Shown here piece by piece: positions 55,939 through 64,000 of a DNA stretch of 64,000 nucleotides (positions within the stretch are counted from its first letter, which is position 1; every line of letters begins with the position of its first letter). The notes under the pieces are model-generated. The model did no database searches. It was not told the origin of the DNA and saw only the letters and a list, made by a program, of their open reading frames with translations. Source of the stretch: Marinobacter changyiensis (GTDB taxonomy: Bacteria; Pseudomonadota; Gammaproteobacteria; Pseudomonadales; Oleiphilaceae); NCBI RefSeq assembly GCF_009193265.1, contig NZ_VZZZ01000005.1, positions 310,001 to 374,000 of the forward strand. Direction: 5' to 3'. The position numbers and the translations under genes are program-made.

Positions 55939-57585
55939 TTACGCTGCTACCACACGAGGACGGTAACCCACACGGAAGCCTCCCCAATGGCGGCCTTTCA
56001 CATAAATCGGCACGGACATGTCGTGCATGATTTCACCGGTATCCCGGCGGTAGGTTTGCAGCAGCATGGTTTGAATATGGCTACCGCACCGGGCGCCGGT
56101 GCGGTCATTGAACAGGCGCTTACTACGGCTGCGAACCAGGTCTTTTTCCGGATCACCGGTGGGTTCATGGGCAAAATCACGGTTGTGGGTAGGCACGTAG
56201 CCGTCCGGCGCGCAGGCAATGGCAAACACGACCGCTTCGTTCGAATCCTTTACGGGCTCCTGGATGCCATGCAGCTGTTTATCGGTGTAACTGTCAAAGG
56301 CGGAACGGAATTTGGCAGGCGTGGTACCAGGCACTGGTGTCCGGGATTTGTCGAACAGTTGCGTGTCTGTGAGGTCATTGGTTTCCAGCGCTCGTTCGAA
56401 CATGGCAGCAATGCGATCGGCACCTTGCCTTGCCTGTTCATAGAAGAAACGGTGATAACTTTCACTACTGTTGAGGGCAAACGCCGCATTGGCTTCTTCC
56501 GCCAGCTCCATCAGAGTCGCAGCCTGCTGGGCAAGTGAGGTGACACTGGAATCGCTCTCTGTGATCTGGTCGCGAACCGTTTCAATAGCAGAGGACACCT
56601 GCCGCAGGCTCTGCTCATTATTCTGATCAATCTCGGCAATACGCGCTACCTGTTGCTGAACCCGATCGGATTGATCGCGAATCTGATCCAGGCGCTCTCC
56701 AACACCTTCAACAGATTTCAGGCCGGTCGCTACGCTTTTGGCAAGGTCCTCAATTCGCGAGACGATCAAGGAGGTGTCAGACCGTATTTCCTGGAGCGTT
56801 TCGGCCACTTCCCCGGTTGCCTGTGCTGTCCGACCGGCCAACTGCCTGACTTCATCAGCAACAACCGCGAACCCCCGCCCCTGATCGCCTGCACGGGCTG
56901 CTTCAATCGCCGCATTCAGGGCAAGCAGGTTGGTTTGCTCTGCGATGGCCTGAATGGTGGTGGTCACCCCCTGAATCTTGTTGGATTTCTCGTTCAGCTC
57001 CTGAATCAGCCTCAGATTCTCACTGGACTGCTCATGCACAGCCCGCACGCTGTCTATTGCGAAGGTCAGCGCCTCGCGCCCTTCTATGCTCACCTGACGA
57101 TTCTGCAAGGCCATGGTGGCAGCATCCGTGGCCTGCTGGGCGGATTCACGCACACTTTCGGTAATTTGCCCGGCATACTCCGACATCTGAGCGGTTTCGC
57201 TGACCTGGCGATCCAGACGAATCTTTAGCTGGTCCGCCGCGAAAGACACCTGGGCGGCGGAAATGGCATTCTTGTCGGCGCTTCCAGAAAGTGTTTCTAC
57301 CAGGGTACGACCGACTTTGGCTTCTGCCAGAAGACTCTTGCATTGTTTCCCGAGCGGACTGCCGGCTGGCAGTTCGCCTGCGTTCAATTGCTCAAGGGAT
57401 CGCTCTACCGGTTCAAGCACACGCAAAACCAGATAGGCGGTAGCCACCACCAGGCCAATGACGAGCCCCACCAGAACCGACGCACCATCCAACCCCATCA
57501 ACGGCGCCACCACCATGGCCGCAATGGCGACAACAAAGGCAACCGAAACCCCCACCAACAAAACAGGTCGACTGAGCAAACCCAT
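55939..57585 (-). CDS. Methyl-accepting chemotaxis protein with C-terminal sensor domain
   Basis: A 548-residue chemoreceptor. Two closely spaced N-terminal membrane helices (about 5-30 and 33-53) with almost no periplasmic loop lead into a signalling helix bundle (about 90-375) whose hairpin tip is [18 protein letters not shown] with [17 protein letters not shown]. The C-terminal 165 residues (about 380-548) form an additional domain ([38 protein letters not shown]), which looks like a cytoplasmic ligand or PAS-like module. Sensing is therefore probably intracellular. It is a single gene. Confidence 0.88.
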   Translation of the reverse strand: MGLLSRPVLLVGVSVAFVVAIAAMVVAPLMGLDGASVLVGLVIGLVVATAYLVLRVLEPVERSLEQLNAGELPAGSPLGKQCKSLLAEAKVGRTLVETLSGSADKNAISAAQVSFAADQLKIRLDRQVSETAQMSEYAGQITESVRESAQQATDAATMALQNRQVSIEGREALTFAIDSVRAVHEQSSENLRLIQELNEKSNKIQGVTTTIQAIAEQTNLLALNAAIEAARAGDQGRGFAVVADEVRQLAGRTAQATGEVAETLQEIRSDTSLIVSRIEDLAKSVATGLKSVEGVGERLDQIRDQSDRVQQQVARIAEIDQNNEQSLRQVSSAIETVRDQITESDSSVTSLAQQAATLMELAEEANAAFALNSSESYHRFFYEQARQGADRIAAMFERALETNDLTDTQLFDKSRTPVPGTTPAKFRSAFDSYTDKQLHGIQEPVKDSNEAVVFAIACAPDGYVPTHNRDFAHEPTGDPEKDLVRSRSKRLFNDRTGARCGSHIQTMLLQTYRRDTGEIMHDMSVPIYVKGRHWGGFRVGYRPRVVAA

Positions 57586-57725
57586 AGCAACCTCGTTATT
57601 ATCATTATTAGTGAATACATCCTTGACTTATTATCACCCGAGAGATTAATGAACTGACCTGTATTAATACCTGCCACTTTAGTTCATCAGCAAGTGTTTT
57701 ACGGCTGACTGCTACAAATCTGATA

Positions 57726-57776
57726 CAAAAAACCGCAACCCGGAAACTTCTTTTCAGAAGCGCCCAGCGTTGCGGT
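57726..57776 (-). terminator. Terminator downstream of phoX
   Basis: On the minus strand ACCGCAAC (57776-57769) pairs with GTTGCGGT (57739-57732), with an inner CTTCTGAAAAGAAG hairpin and six T residues after the stem. It lies about 31 bp beyond the phoX stop. Confidence 0.8.
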
Positions 57777-57806
57777 CGGATTCAGTCGAGAACGTAAGAG
57801 CCTGTA

Positions 57807-59843
57807 TCAGGCCCCGACGACACCTCCGTCATCCTTCGTTACGATGACGGTCGCATCTCGGGGACGATCCTCCGCCGCGTTCGGCCAGTTGCCGGCCGGA
57901 TGCTGGATGTTGACGAACATGGTCTTCACATCCGGCGTGGAGACAACGCCCGTCACCTCGCAGCCCTGGGGCCCAACGAAGAAACGCTTGATTTCGCGGG
58001 TTTCCGGGTTCGCAGCCAGCATCATGTCGTTACCAAAAGTCTCTTTTTTATAACCGTTGTCAGTCTGGATCCACAGGCGACCGTTGTAATCGAACCAGAG
58101 ACCATCCGGGCTGCTGAAGATGTTGTCGTCAGTCAGTGACACGATCACTTCATCATCAACGACAGTCTCGGTGCCTTGCTCGCCGGCAAAGACGAAGATA
58201 TCCCAGTCGAAGCTGGTGGCGGCGTGATCATTGCCTTGCTCACTCCAGCGGATGATGTGACCGGTCCGGTTCTCTACAATCGGGTTCGCGGCATTCGTCT
58301 GTTCTTCAGTACGGTTGCTGTTGTTGGTCAGGGTGAAGTAAACCGCACCAGTGTTCGGATCAACAGCACCCCACTCCGGGCGGTCCATCGTCGTAGCGCC
58401 CGCGATATCGGCCGCCAGTCGGGTGTTCACCAGAACATCGGCCTGGTTTTCGAACCCGTCGAACAGAATGCCGCTACGCCCCACTTCATTGCCCTCGGCG
58501 GCAGCGACCTTGGCAGCGAATTCTGCCTCGTCGAGAGACAGCGCCAGCCAATCGCCAGTTCCGTCCTCATTGAACCGGGCAACGTACAGCGTACCGTCTT
58601 CCAGAAGCGAACCATTCGCGGTAGAGGCATTGTAGGCCTGGGCAGACACGAACTTGTAGATGTACTCGAATCGTGAATCATCGCCGGAATAGCAAACCAC
58701 AGGTTTGCCTTCTTTGGCCGGTGCGAAAATCACACCCTCGTGACCAAAGCGCCCCAGGGCCGTGCGCTTCTGAGGCTTGCTCTCGGGTGCAAACGGATCA
58801 ATCTCGACCATGTAGCCGAAGGTGTTGGCTTCGTTGCGGTAGTCAGTTTCGGCAGAACCACCATCCATGGGCGTTACGTTGAAGCGAACGTACTGGTCAA
58901 GCCCGCTGTCAGCCAGTTCCCAGTCATACCGGGAGCTGCTACCCACACCGTGACGAACGTATTCCCGCGGACGCTCTGCCGCGCTGGTGGTGAAGTAGCC
59001 ATGCCAGTTCTCTTCGGCTGCCAGATAAGTACCCCAAGGGGTCGGCCCCATGGCGCAGTTATTCAGGGTGCCACGGGTTTCCGTAGCGCTCAGGCTATAG
59101 GGAGTTACAAGCTTGCTGTATCCACGCACCGGACCACGGATGTCCATCGGGGTGCCGCCGGTGATGCGACGATTATAGGGGCTTCCGAAAACGACGTCCC
59201 ACTTACCTTCACTGTCCTGCTTGATATGAATGACAGAAACGCCGTGAGCCGCGATTTCCTTGCGAACCTCGTCCGCCGGGCGAACGCCGCCGTTGTCAAC
59301 AGCTTTAGTCGGGCCATTGGCATGCAGCGCACTCTGGTTGATGTACTCATGGTTCATTACCAGCAGACCTTCGGTAGAACTGTTGCCACCGGCCTTCTGG
59401 TCGATCGGGAAAAAGTGCACGCCGTCGTGATGCATGCCTACCTGCTGCTCCTGATCAGCACCGGTATTGGTGCCATCGGCGCGGTACTCCGGGTAGCTCC
59501 CGGTAATGGGCGTGCCCCAGGGTACGAAGGTAACAGAAGAATAACCTTCCGGAACGGTCACGCGGTTTTCGCTGGAAACCGCGACAGCCTTGAACCCGAG
59601 CTCTGTGTCAGCCTGGGCATTACCACTGGTGGTGCCGTTATCATCGTCATCGTCACTGTCAGAGCAACCGACGAGGCTCATTCCCATCACACTGACCAGA
59701 GCAGCGCCAACACTGCCCTTCATCAGAGTGCGCCGCTGCATCCTTGCTGTCAGCACCGATGCGAAGGACGTATTGCCCGAATGATTTACAACGGGTTCGT
59801 AATTGGGATCCAGGTAATTCGGATCCAGGTCATGCTTTGCCAT
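57807..59843 (-). CDS. phoX: PhoX family phosphatase, Tat-exported
   Basis: A 678-residue secreted, probably calcium- and iron-dependent alkaline phosphatase (DUF839). The twin-arginine signal is MQRRTLMKGSVGAALVSVMG (residues about 35-60), followed by a Cys in LVGCSD and a strongly acidic linker. PhoX motifs include LLVMNHEYINQS, NNCAMGPTPWGTYLAAEENW, LGRFGHEGVIFA, CYSGDD and SPDGLWFDYNGRLWIQTD. It frees phosphate from organic esters at the periplasm or surface; marine bacteria use PhoX rather than PhoA. ATG 59843 follows GAGAGG. A possible Pho box lies 59 bp upstream, and a terminator follows. Confidence 0.93.
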   Translation of the reverse strand: MAKHDLDPNYLDPNYEPVVNHSGNTSFASVLTARMQRRTLMKGSVGAALVSVMGMSLVGCSDSDDDDDNGTTSGNAQADTELGFKAVAVSSENRVTVPEGYSSVTFVPWGTPITGSYPEYRADGTNTGADQEQQVGMHHDGVHFFPIDQKAGGNSSTEGLLVMNHEYINQSALHANGPTKAVDNGGVRPADEVRKEIAAHGVSVIHIKQDSEGKWDVVFGSPYNRRITGGTPMDIRGPVRGYSKLVTPYSLSATETRGTLNNCAMGPTPWGTYLAAEENWHGYFTTSAAERPREYVRHGVGSSSRYDWELADSGLDQYVRFNVTPMDGGSAETDYRNEANTFGYMVEIDPFAPESKPQKRTALGRFGHEGVIFAPAKEGKPVVCYSGDDSRFEYIYKFVSAQAYNASTANGSLLEDGTLYVARFNEDGTGDWLALSLDEAEFAAKVAAAEGNEVGRSGILFDGFENQADVLVNTRLAADIAGATTMDRPEWGAVDPNTGAVYFTLTNNSNRTEEQTNAANPIVENRTGHIIRWSEQGNDHAATSFDWDIFVFAGEQGTETVVDDEVIVSLTDDNIFSSPDGLWFDYNGRLWIQTDNGYKKETFGNDMMLAANPETREIKRFFVGPQGCEVTGVVSTPDVKTMFVNIQHPAGNWPNAAEDRPRDATVIVTKDDGGVVGA

Positions 59844-59901
59844 GGTCCTGCCTCTCTCGGGTGTTTTATCGGTTTTAGAGAACACAGTGTCGATGGCTCA
59901 G

Positions 59902-59919
59902 GTGACAGATTGCAGACAA
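59902..59919 (-). promoter_or_regulatory. Possible Pho box upstream of phoX
   Basis: On the minus strand TTGTCTG-CAAT-CTGTCAC matches the PhoB pattern of two CTGTCAT repeats with 4-bp spacer (4-5 of 7 and 6 of 7). A further CTGTCA lies 44 bp upstream, in phase with the 11-bp repeat. Position fits a PhoB-activated promoter, but a good -10 is not obvious. Confidence 0.4.
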
Positions 59920-60105
59920 CCAGAAGTCAGTTTCTTTAAGCTTTTTTGACAGTTCAATCGAGCAGGGGGACAACGTACGTTGCACCGAGGCAGAAAACCC
60001 GCCTTTCCAGGGTAAGACGCGAGACATTCATACTTATACCTGCCGCATTTACTGCCACACCTTCCGTACAAATGTCGGGCTGCTACGCGCCCGTGCCGGG
60101 CGCAC

Positions 60106-60130
60106 AAAAAAGCCCGCGCTAGGGCGGGCT
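60106..60130 (-). terminator. Terminator of the acidic lipoprotein gene
   Basis: AGCCCGC and GCGGGCT (7-bp stem) with a run of six T residues on the minus strand, 22 bp after the stop codon. Confidence 0.85.
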
Positions 60131-60151
60131 TCGGACTAAGACACCAACTAA

Positions 60152-60463
60152 TTAATTAGTAGCTTCGTCGGCGCTTTCTTCCATGGATTCACCAACATCT
60201 TCAGCAGTGTCGCCCATGGAGTCGCCGGCATCTTCCATGGCTTCACCGGTTTCTTCGCCGGCGTCTTCGATGTCGTCACCTACCGTATCCTGGCCAGTAG
60301 CCTCTTCGTAAGTTTCTTCGACCGAATCACCTGCATCGTCCAGCATCTCGCCAGCGTTATCAGCGGCTTCATCAAGATCGACGCCTTCGTCCGGCTCATC
60401 GCTGCATGCGGCCAGCCCAAGAGTCATGGTCAGAGCCAGCGCACCAAGTGTTAATTTTTTCAT
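60152..60463 (-). CDS. Very acidic small lipoprotein with repeats
   Basis: A 103-residue lipoprotein: signal MKKLTLGALALTMTLGLAAC with lipobox LAAC, then about 83 residues almost without Lys or Arg and rich in Asp and Glu, with repeating EDAGDSM/EDAGEET/DDAGDSV units of about 11 residues that should form an amphipathic helix. The composition suits a halotolerant organism's envelope. Function unknown. ATG 60463 follows AAGGG; the gene ends at a strong terminator. Confidence 0.82.
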   Translation of the reverse strand: MKKLTLGALALTMTLGLAACSDEPDEGVDLDEAADNAGEMLDDAGDSVEETYEEATGQDTVGDDIEDAGEETGEAMEDAGDSMGDTAEDVGESMEESADEATN

Positions 60464-60625
60464 AAGGAATCCCTTCTGTGAGGTACATTCAACATCAATC
60501 ATCGAACGTGTAGTCTACGACCCCACCTCGCAGCTCCACAACATGCCACAGGTTACAGATATTTTAATAATGACAGGGCGTTAGGGGTTTCAGGGCCGAT
60601 TTGAGGGTTGTTCTCACAAGTTTGA

Positions 60626-60883
60626 TCAGGCCACGCCTGTTTGGCCAATCGCGTAACCATTGACCATTAACACGTGATCCAGCCGCACTAGCTGTCCCCG
60701 ACCCAACAACAGAAATTCCTCACCCGCCCGAGAGAACAGATCACGGATGACATCATGGTAATGCTGTATCTGGCCAGACTCGTCCCTGAACACCACCTCA
60801 ACCACATCACGGGACATCAAAACACGAGTCAGCAATGTGCGGGTAGCGCATTCAACAGGCTGATATCCATTACTTACGCTCAT
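60626..60883 (-). CDS. Rof (YaeO)-like Rho-binding antiterminator, tentative
   Basis: An 85-residue protein whose pattern matches Rof: N-terminal NGYQPVECATR (Rof: YQPINCDDYD), middle EVVFRDESGQIQHYHDVIRDLF, then EEFLLLGRG and VRLDHVLMVNG (Rof: LRLDKI). Rof inhibits transcription terminator Rho by binding its RNA channel. Similarity is at motif level only. Confidence 0.5.
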   Translation of the reverse strand: MSVSNGYQPVECATRTLLTRVLMSRDVVEVVFRDESGQIQHYHDVIRDLFSRAGEEFLLLGRGQLVRLDHVLMVNGYAIGQTGVA

Positions 60884-60974
60884 ACCCGTCCCTGAAGCCA
60901 GACTGATGAATTATCAGTCTGGCTTAGAGGCGAGGGTTTCGCCAGCTCTTAGTGGCAGGCAAAAGATGAACTTC

Positions 60975-62777
60975 TCAGAACCATTCGGGCTTCATATTGA
61001 GGCAACTGTCGTCCTGGTTCCGCAGCAGTACGATATCCTGCGCCACCGCCGGCAGCTCCCAATGAAAGAAGTACTGAGCAGCCTGTAGCTTACCCTGATA
61101 GAAGTTACGCTCGTGGTCGGTGTTGGCCGCTTCGAGGCACTTGGCCGCCACATTGGCTTGCCGCAACCACATCCAGGCCACGGTAATGTGTCCAAACAAG
61201 TGCAGGTAACAGGAGGCATTGGCCAGCACGCCATCCGGACCTTCGCTCATCAAGGCCTTACCAAGCATCTGAGTCACCTGCACCGCCTGCTGCAGCGTTT
61301 CACTCAGTGACAGGGCCCATTGTTGACAACGGGGCGTGGTGGCTGCCTCCAGATCCACCTGCATGGCTTTCATCAGCAGTTGAAGCCCATGGCTCTGATC
61401 CTGCCAGATTTTGCGGCCCAACAGGTCCAGCGCCTGAATGCCATTGGTGCCTTCGTGAATGGGATTGAGGCGGTTGTCCCGCCAGCACTGCTCCACCGGG
61501 TATTCCCGAGTGTAACCAGCACCGCCGTATACCTGAATTGCCAGATCATTCGCTTTCGGGCCAAACTCCGAGGGCCAGGCTTTTATTACGGGGGTCAGCA
61601 GGTCCAGCAGTTTGCCAGCTTCTTCACGTTTCTGGGCGTCGGGATGGGTATGCTGGTCATCCATCAGGCGCGCGCCATACAGGCACAGGGCGAGACCGCC
61701 TTCACAATAGGCCTTCTGTGCCAGCAGCATACGCCGCACGTCTGCGTGCTGGATGATGGGCACCTGGGGAGACTCCGGATTCTTCTCCGACGCCTTGCGA
61801 CCCTGTAACCGGTCTTTGGCGTATTCCAGGCTGTGCATGTAGCCTCGATAGCCGATGACTGCCGCGCCAAAACCAACCCCTACCCGGGCCTCATTCATCA
61901 TCTGAAACATATATTTGAGACCCTGATGCGGCTCACCCACCAGATAGCCATGACACGGCGCGTCATCACCAAAGCTCAGGGCTGTCGAGGTGGTACCCCG
62001 ATAGCCCAGCTTATGAATCAGGCCAGCCAGGGATACCCCGTTGCGCTCGCCCGGTTCGCCACCGTCGTTGACCCGGAACTTCGGCACTATAAACAGGGAG
62101 ATGCCTTTAACGCCTGCAGGTGCGCCCTTGATCCTGGCCAGCACCATGTTGACGATGTTGTCGGTGATCGACTGCTCGCCGCCGGAGATGTAAATTTTTG
62201 CACCCTTGATCAGGTAGTGGCCGTACTCCGTAGGTGTCGCGGACGTGCGAATGTCGGCCAGCGAGGACCCGGCGTGGGGCTCGGTCAGCGCCATGGTGCC
62301 GGAAAACTGACCCGCCAGCATCGGTGGCAGATACCTGTTTCTCTGCTCGTCGTTGCCAAAAACGCGAATCAGATTGGCCGCGGCGGTGGTCAGGAATGGA
62401 TAACCCGCAGTACCGGGGTTGGCGGCTGTAAAAAAGCCATTGCAGGCCGCCATCACAGATTCCGGTAACTGCATGCCCCCCAGCTCATAATCGTAACGGC
62501 CAGCAATAAAACCTGCCTCGGCGTAAGCATCAAAACCCTGCTTTACCTCAGGCAGCATTTCCACCTGGCCGTTAACGAATTTCGGCTCATCCTTGTCAGC
62601 TGCGCTGTTGTGATTGGCAAACTTGTCCCGGGCGATCCTGTCGGCGGTTTCAATGACCGCATCATAGGTGTCCCGGTTGTGCTCACTGAATCGCTCGCGC
62701 TCAGTCAGAATTTGGGTGTCGAGTACTTCGTAAAGCTGGAACGCGAGATCACGGCGATCAATCAAAACATCGGACAT
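60975..62777 (-). CDS. Acyl-CoA dehydrogenase with C-terminal extension (FadE-like)
   Basis: A 600-residue FAD enzyme of the ACAD family with the C-terminal acetyl-CoA-dehydrogenase-type extension. Visible motifs: TMALTEPHAGSSLADIRT, IYISGGEQSITDNIVNMVLAR, FGDDAPCHGYLVGEPHQGLKYM, LAIQVYGGAGYTREYPVEQ and RLNPIHEGTNGIQALDLLGRK, whose Glu (IHEGTN) is the catalytic base. Such enzymes perform the first step of fatty-acid beta-oxidation. ATG 62777 follows AAGGAGGGTCTCC; an in-frame ATG 69 bp upstream is rejected. Confidence 0.92.
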   Translation of the reverse strand: MSDVLIDRRDLAFQLYEVLDTQILTERERFSEHNRDTYDAVIETADRIARDKFANHNSAADKDEPKFVNGQVEMLPEVKQGFDAYAEAGFIAGRYDYELGGMQLPESVMAACNGFFTAANPGTAGYPFLTTAAANLIRVFGNDEQRNRYLPPMLAGQFSGTMALTEPHAGSSLADIRTSATPTEYGHYLIKGAKIYISGGEQSITDNIVNMVLARIKGAPAGVKGISLFIVPKFRVNDGGEPGERNGVSLAGLIHKLGYRGTTSTALSFGDDAPCHGYLVGEPHQGLKYMFQMMNEARVGVGFGAAVIGYRGYMHSLEYAKDRLQGRKASEKNPESPQVPIIQHADVRRMLLAQKAYCEGGLALCLYGARLMDDQHTHPDAQKREEAGKLLDLLTPVIKAWPSEFGPKANDLAIQVYGGAGYTREYPVEQCWRDNRLNPIHEGTNGIQALDLLGRKIWQDQSHGLQLLMKAMQVDLEAATTPRCQQWALSLSETLQQAVQVTQMLGKALMSEGPDGVLANASCYLHLFGHITVAWMWLRQANVAAKCLEAANTDHERNFYQGKLQAAQYFFHWELPAVAQDIVLLRNQDDSCLNMKPEWF

Positions 62778-63166
62778 GGAGACCCTCCTTATAAATTGGC
62801 GACAGATTCTCACACTGGAGGCGCGGCGGAAACCGCCAGGTTGCATTTTTCAACTGGTCAGGAGCGCTGCCCCCCATATGGCCACGACGCATTGGGGCTC
62901 TATAGTGACCCGTTCCGTCAGCGTTACCCTGACGTACTGTGTCACCCCGAGAAGCTGATTGCAGTTGATGGTCCTATTGCGGGTGCCGGAGGCGGGCTGG
63001 CCTGGTGGGATCTGGGGGAGCCTAGTGGTCCCGCTTTGGTCGCTGGTGTCCTGTCTGATTCCCCGCCCGTCACTTGGCCCGGCTTATGCTTAGGTTCTCA
63101 GTAAGGCCGTCGGCTGATCCAGAACGTAAAATTTTTCGACAGGGTGTTAGATTGGGGAGATATGCC
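62778..63166. other. 389-bp intergenic region
   Basis: It contains the promoter region of the acyl-CoA dehydrogenase gene and a small hairpin CGTCAG-CGTTACC-CTGACG near 62916. Open frames across it have no ribosome site or recognisable product. Confidence 0.6.
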
Positions 63167-63331
63167 ATGAATGCACCAGCAAGAGCAGGTCAGGTAGCGC
63201 TTCTATCCCGGCTTTATGATCTTAAACAGAAGCAGTTAACCGGGGTGTCCCGACAGTCAGACAATTTGAGGTATCGGGTGCTGGAAGCCGAAGCCCAGGC
63301 CATCCAGGATGCCATGAAGTCACTCAGATAG
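63167..63331 (+). CDS. Small hypothetical protein
   Basis: A 54-residue basic protein (MNAPARAGQVALLSRLYDLK, then LEAEAQAIQDAMKSLR) predicted to form two helices. GGGGAGATATGCC precedes the ATG at 63167, which supports translation. Its end overlaps the convergent CBS-domain gene by 12 bp. No family recognised. Confidence 0.5.
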   Translation: MNAPARAGQVALLSRLYDLKQKQLTGVSRQSDNLRYRVLEAEAQAIQDAMKSLR

Positions 63332-64000
63332 CTTATCGGGCCGCTTCGAGGCCATTTTTTTGAGCCGTCGGCTCCACCGTTGCCGGGCGTAACGCTGGAG
63401 ATTGGAGACATTGTCTGTTTCATCCATGATTTCTGTGCCCAGCAGCGTTTCAAGAATATCTTCCAGAGTCACTATCCCCTGCCAGACGCCAGTCTCGTCA
63501 TACACCGCCGCCAGATGCTGTCTGTCTCTCAGCATGTCTCCGAACACATATTCAATATTGGATCGTGCCCGGACGCGCTTGATCGGGCGAATCCTGTCTT
63601 TCAGAGTGGCGTCTTCCGACAAGCCGATAAGATCAGATTTATGAACGAAACCTATCACCTCACTCTGTTCGTCGATTACCGGGTAACGGGAAAACGGTAA
63701 GGGCCGGACATAGTCAATAAGTGCCGCTATTGAGCTGTCCGCTGCCACAGACTTGCAGACAGTGCGCGGGGTAATGATGGAGTTGACTTTGATTCGGTGA
63801 AACTGCAGCACATTCTGGATGATTTTCCTCTCATCTTCGTCAAGAGCCATCTGATCCCGACCGATTTCCGCCAATGCGCTGATTTCACCACGTATATCAA
63901 CATCGGCATCCCCTGACCCCAGGCGGCGGGTGATCTGCTGGGACAACCAGATAAAAGGGAAAAAAGCCTTCATCATAAAATTGAGCATCCCTGGCAGCCT
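63320..64000 (-). CDS. CBS-domain protein of the CNNM/CorB type (C-terminal part)
   Basis: The frame is open to the window edge (R-L-P-G precedes a Met at 63988), so the N-terminal DUF21 membrane domain probably lies outside. The visible part begins with the end of a hydrophobic segment (AFFPFIWLSQQ), then two CBS domains (VNSIITPRTVCKSV; YPVIDEQSEVIGFVHKSDLIG; HLAAVYDETGVWQGIVTLEDILETLLG) and a basic tail (YARQRWSRRLKKMA). Relatives of CorB/YfjD function in magnesium or cobalt homeostasis. The CorC-type transporter domain is absent after the CBS pair. Confidence 0.85.
   Translation of the reverse strand, partial: RLPGMLNFMMKAFFPFIWLSQQITRRLGSGDADVDIRGEISALAEIGRDQMALDEDERKIIQNVLQFHRIKVNSIITPRTVCKSVAADSSIAALIDYVRPLPFSRYPVIDEQSEVIGFVHKSDLIGLSEDATLKDRIRPIKRVRARSNIEYVFGDMLRDRQHLAAVYDETGVWQGIVTLEDILETLLGTEIMDETDNVSNLQRYARQRWSRRLKKMASKRPDKLSE

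Larger units (their letters stand above)
59844..60151. other. 308-bp intergenic region
   Basis: It contains the possible Pho box of phoX and the terminator of the acidic lipoprotein gene. No further gene or RNA was recognised. Confidence 0.7.

Noticed and set aside
58740..59939. 399-codon open frame on the plus strand
   Set aside because: It is fully antisense to phoX, which has a Tat signal and clear family motifs; the frame is a product of high GC.
62881..63104. Open frame after the acyl-CoA dehydrogenase promoter region
   Set aside because: The Gly/Pro-rich translation resembles no protein, and there is no start with a ribosome site.

Overview
The window reads as a chromosomal segment of a marine gammaproteobacterium, most likely Marinobacter or a close relative. 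This is an inference from gene content and order: an epmB end, a FimX/SerB/ParC/ParE neighbourhood as in pseudomonads, a six-gene acyclic-terpene (atu) cluster, a PhoX-type phosphatase, very acidic secreted proteins, and moderately high GC with dense coding. No rRNA, tRNA, CRISPR array, prophage or insertion sequence was seen.

Layout. 1-4.8 kb: the 3' end of epmB, then a PilZ-like protein and the degenerate c-di-GMP receptor FimX. 4.8-19.2 kb: serB and parC, YceI with cytochrome b561, a catalytically intact EAL phosphodiesterase, a SLC13-type transporter, parE, and a lipoprotein pair made of a PrcB-domain protein and a subtilisin-like S8 protease. 19.4-28.9 kb: a TetR repressor divergent from atuABCDEF, with a near-ideal operator inside the atuA promoter and two related palindromic elements between atuC and atuD. 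29-36 kb: quinone oxidoreductase, a membrane-anchored BLUF photoreceptor, TRIC-type channel, purine permease plus apt, a fumarylacetoacetase-fold enzyme, an ABC1 kinase and MscL. 36.2-37.1 kb: a frameshifted, C-terminally truncated ECF sigma factor. 37-45.7 kb: small stress and housekeeping genes, then D-2-hydroxyglutarate dehydrogenase divergent from serA, a known functional pairing in serine synthesis.

45.7-57.6 kb: OmpA-like lipoprotein, hydrolase, and a tightly overlapping operon encoding histidine kinase, sigma-54 response regulator, EamA transporter and GIY-YIG protein. Divergent from it is a secreted DUF4168 gene that carries a sigma-54 promoter, with a perfect 22-bp palindrome about 100 bp upstream; together these form a plausible self-contained regulatory circuit. 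RlmJ, an MFS transporter, a LysE-type exporter beside a fossil of its ArgP regulator, and a chemoreceptor follow. 57.8-64 kb: PhoX with a possible Pho box, an acidic lipoprotein, a Rof-like protein, an acyl-CoA dehydrogenase and the end of a CBS-domain protein cut by the window edge.

The observations judged most worth following are the sigma-54/DUF4168 circuit, the S8 protease/PrcB lipoprotein pair (reminiscent of the Treponema dentilisin complex), the twin palindromic elements, the BLUF membrane protein and the two decayed regulators (ECF sigma and ArgP).
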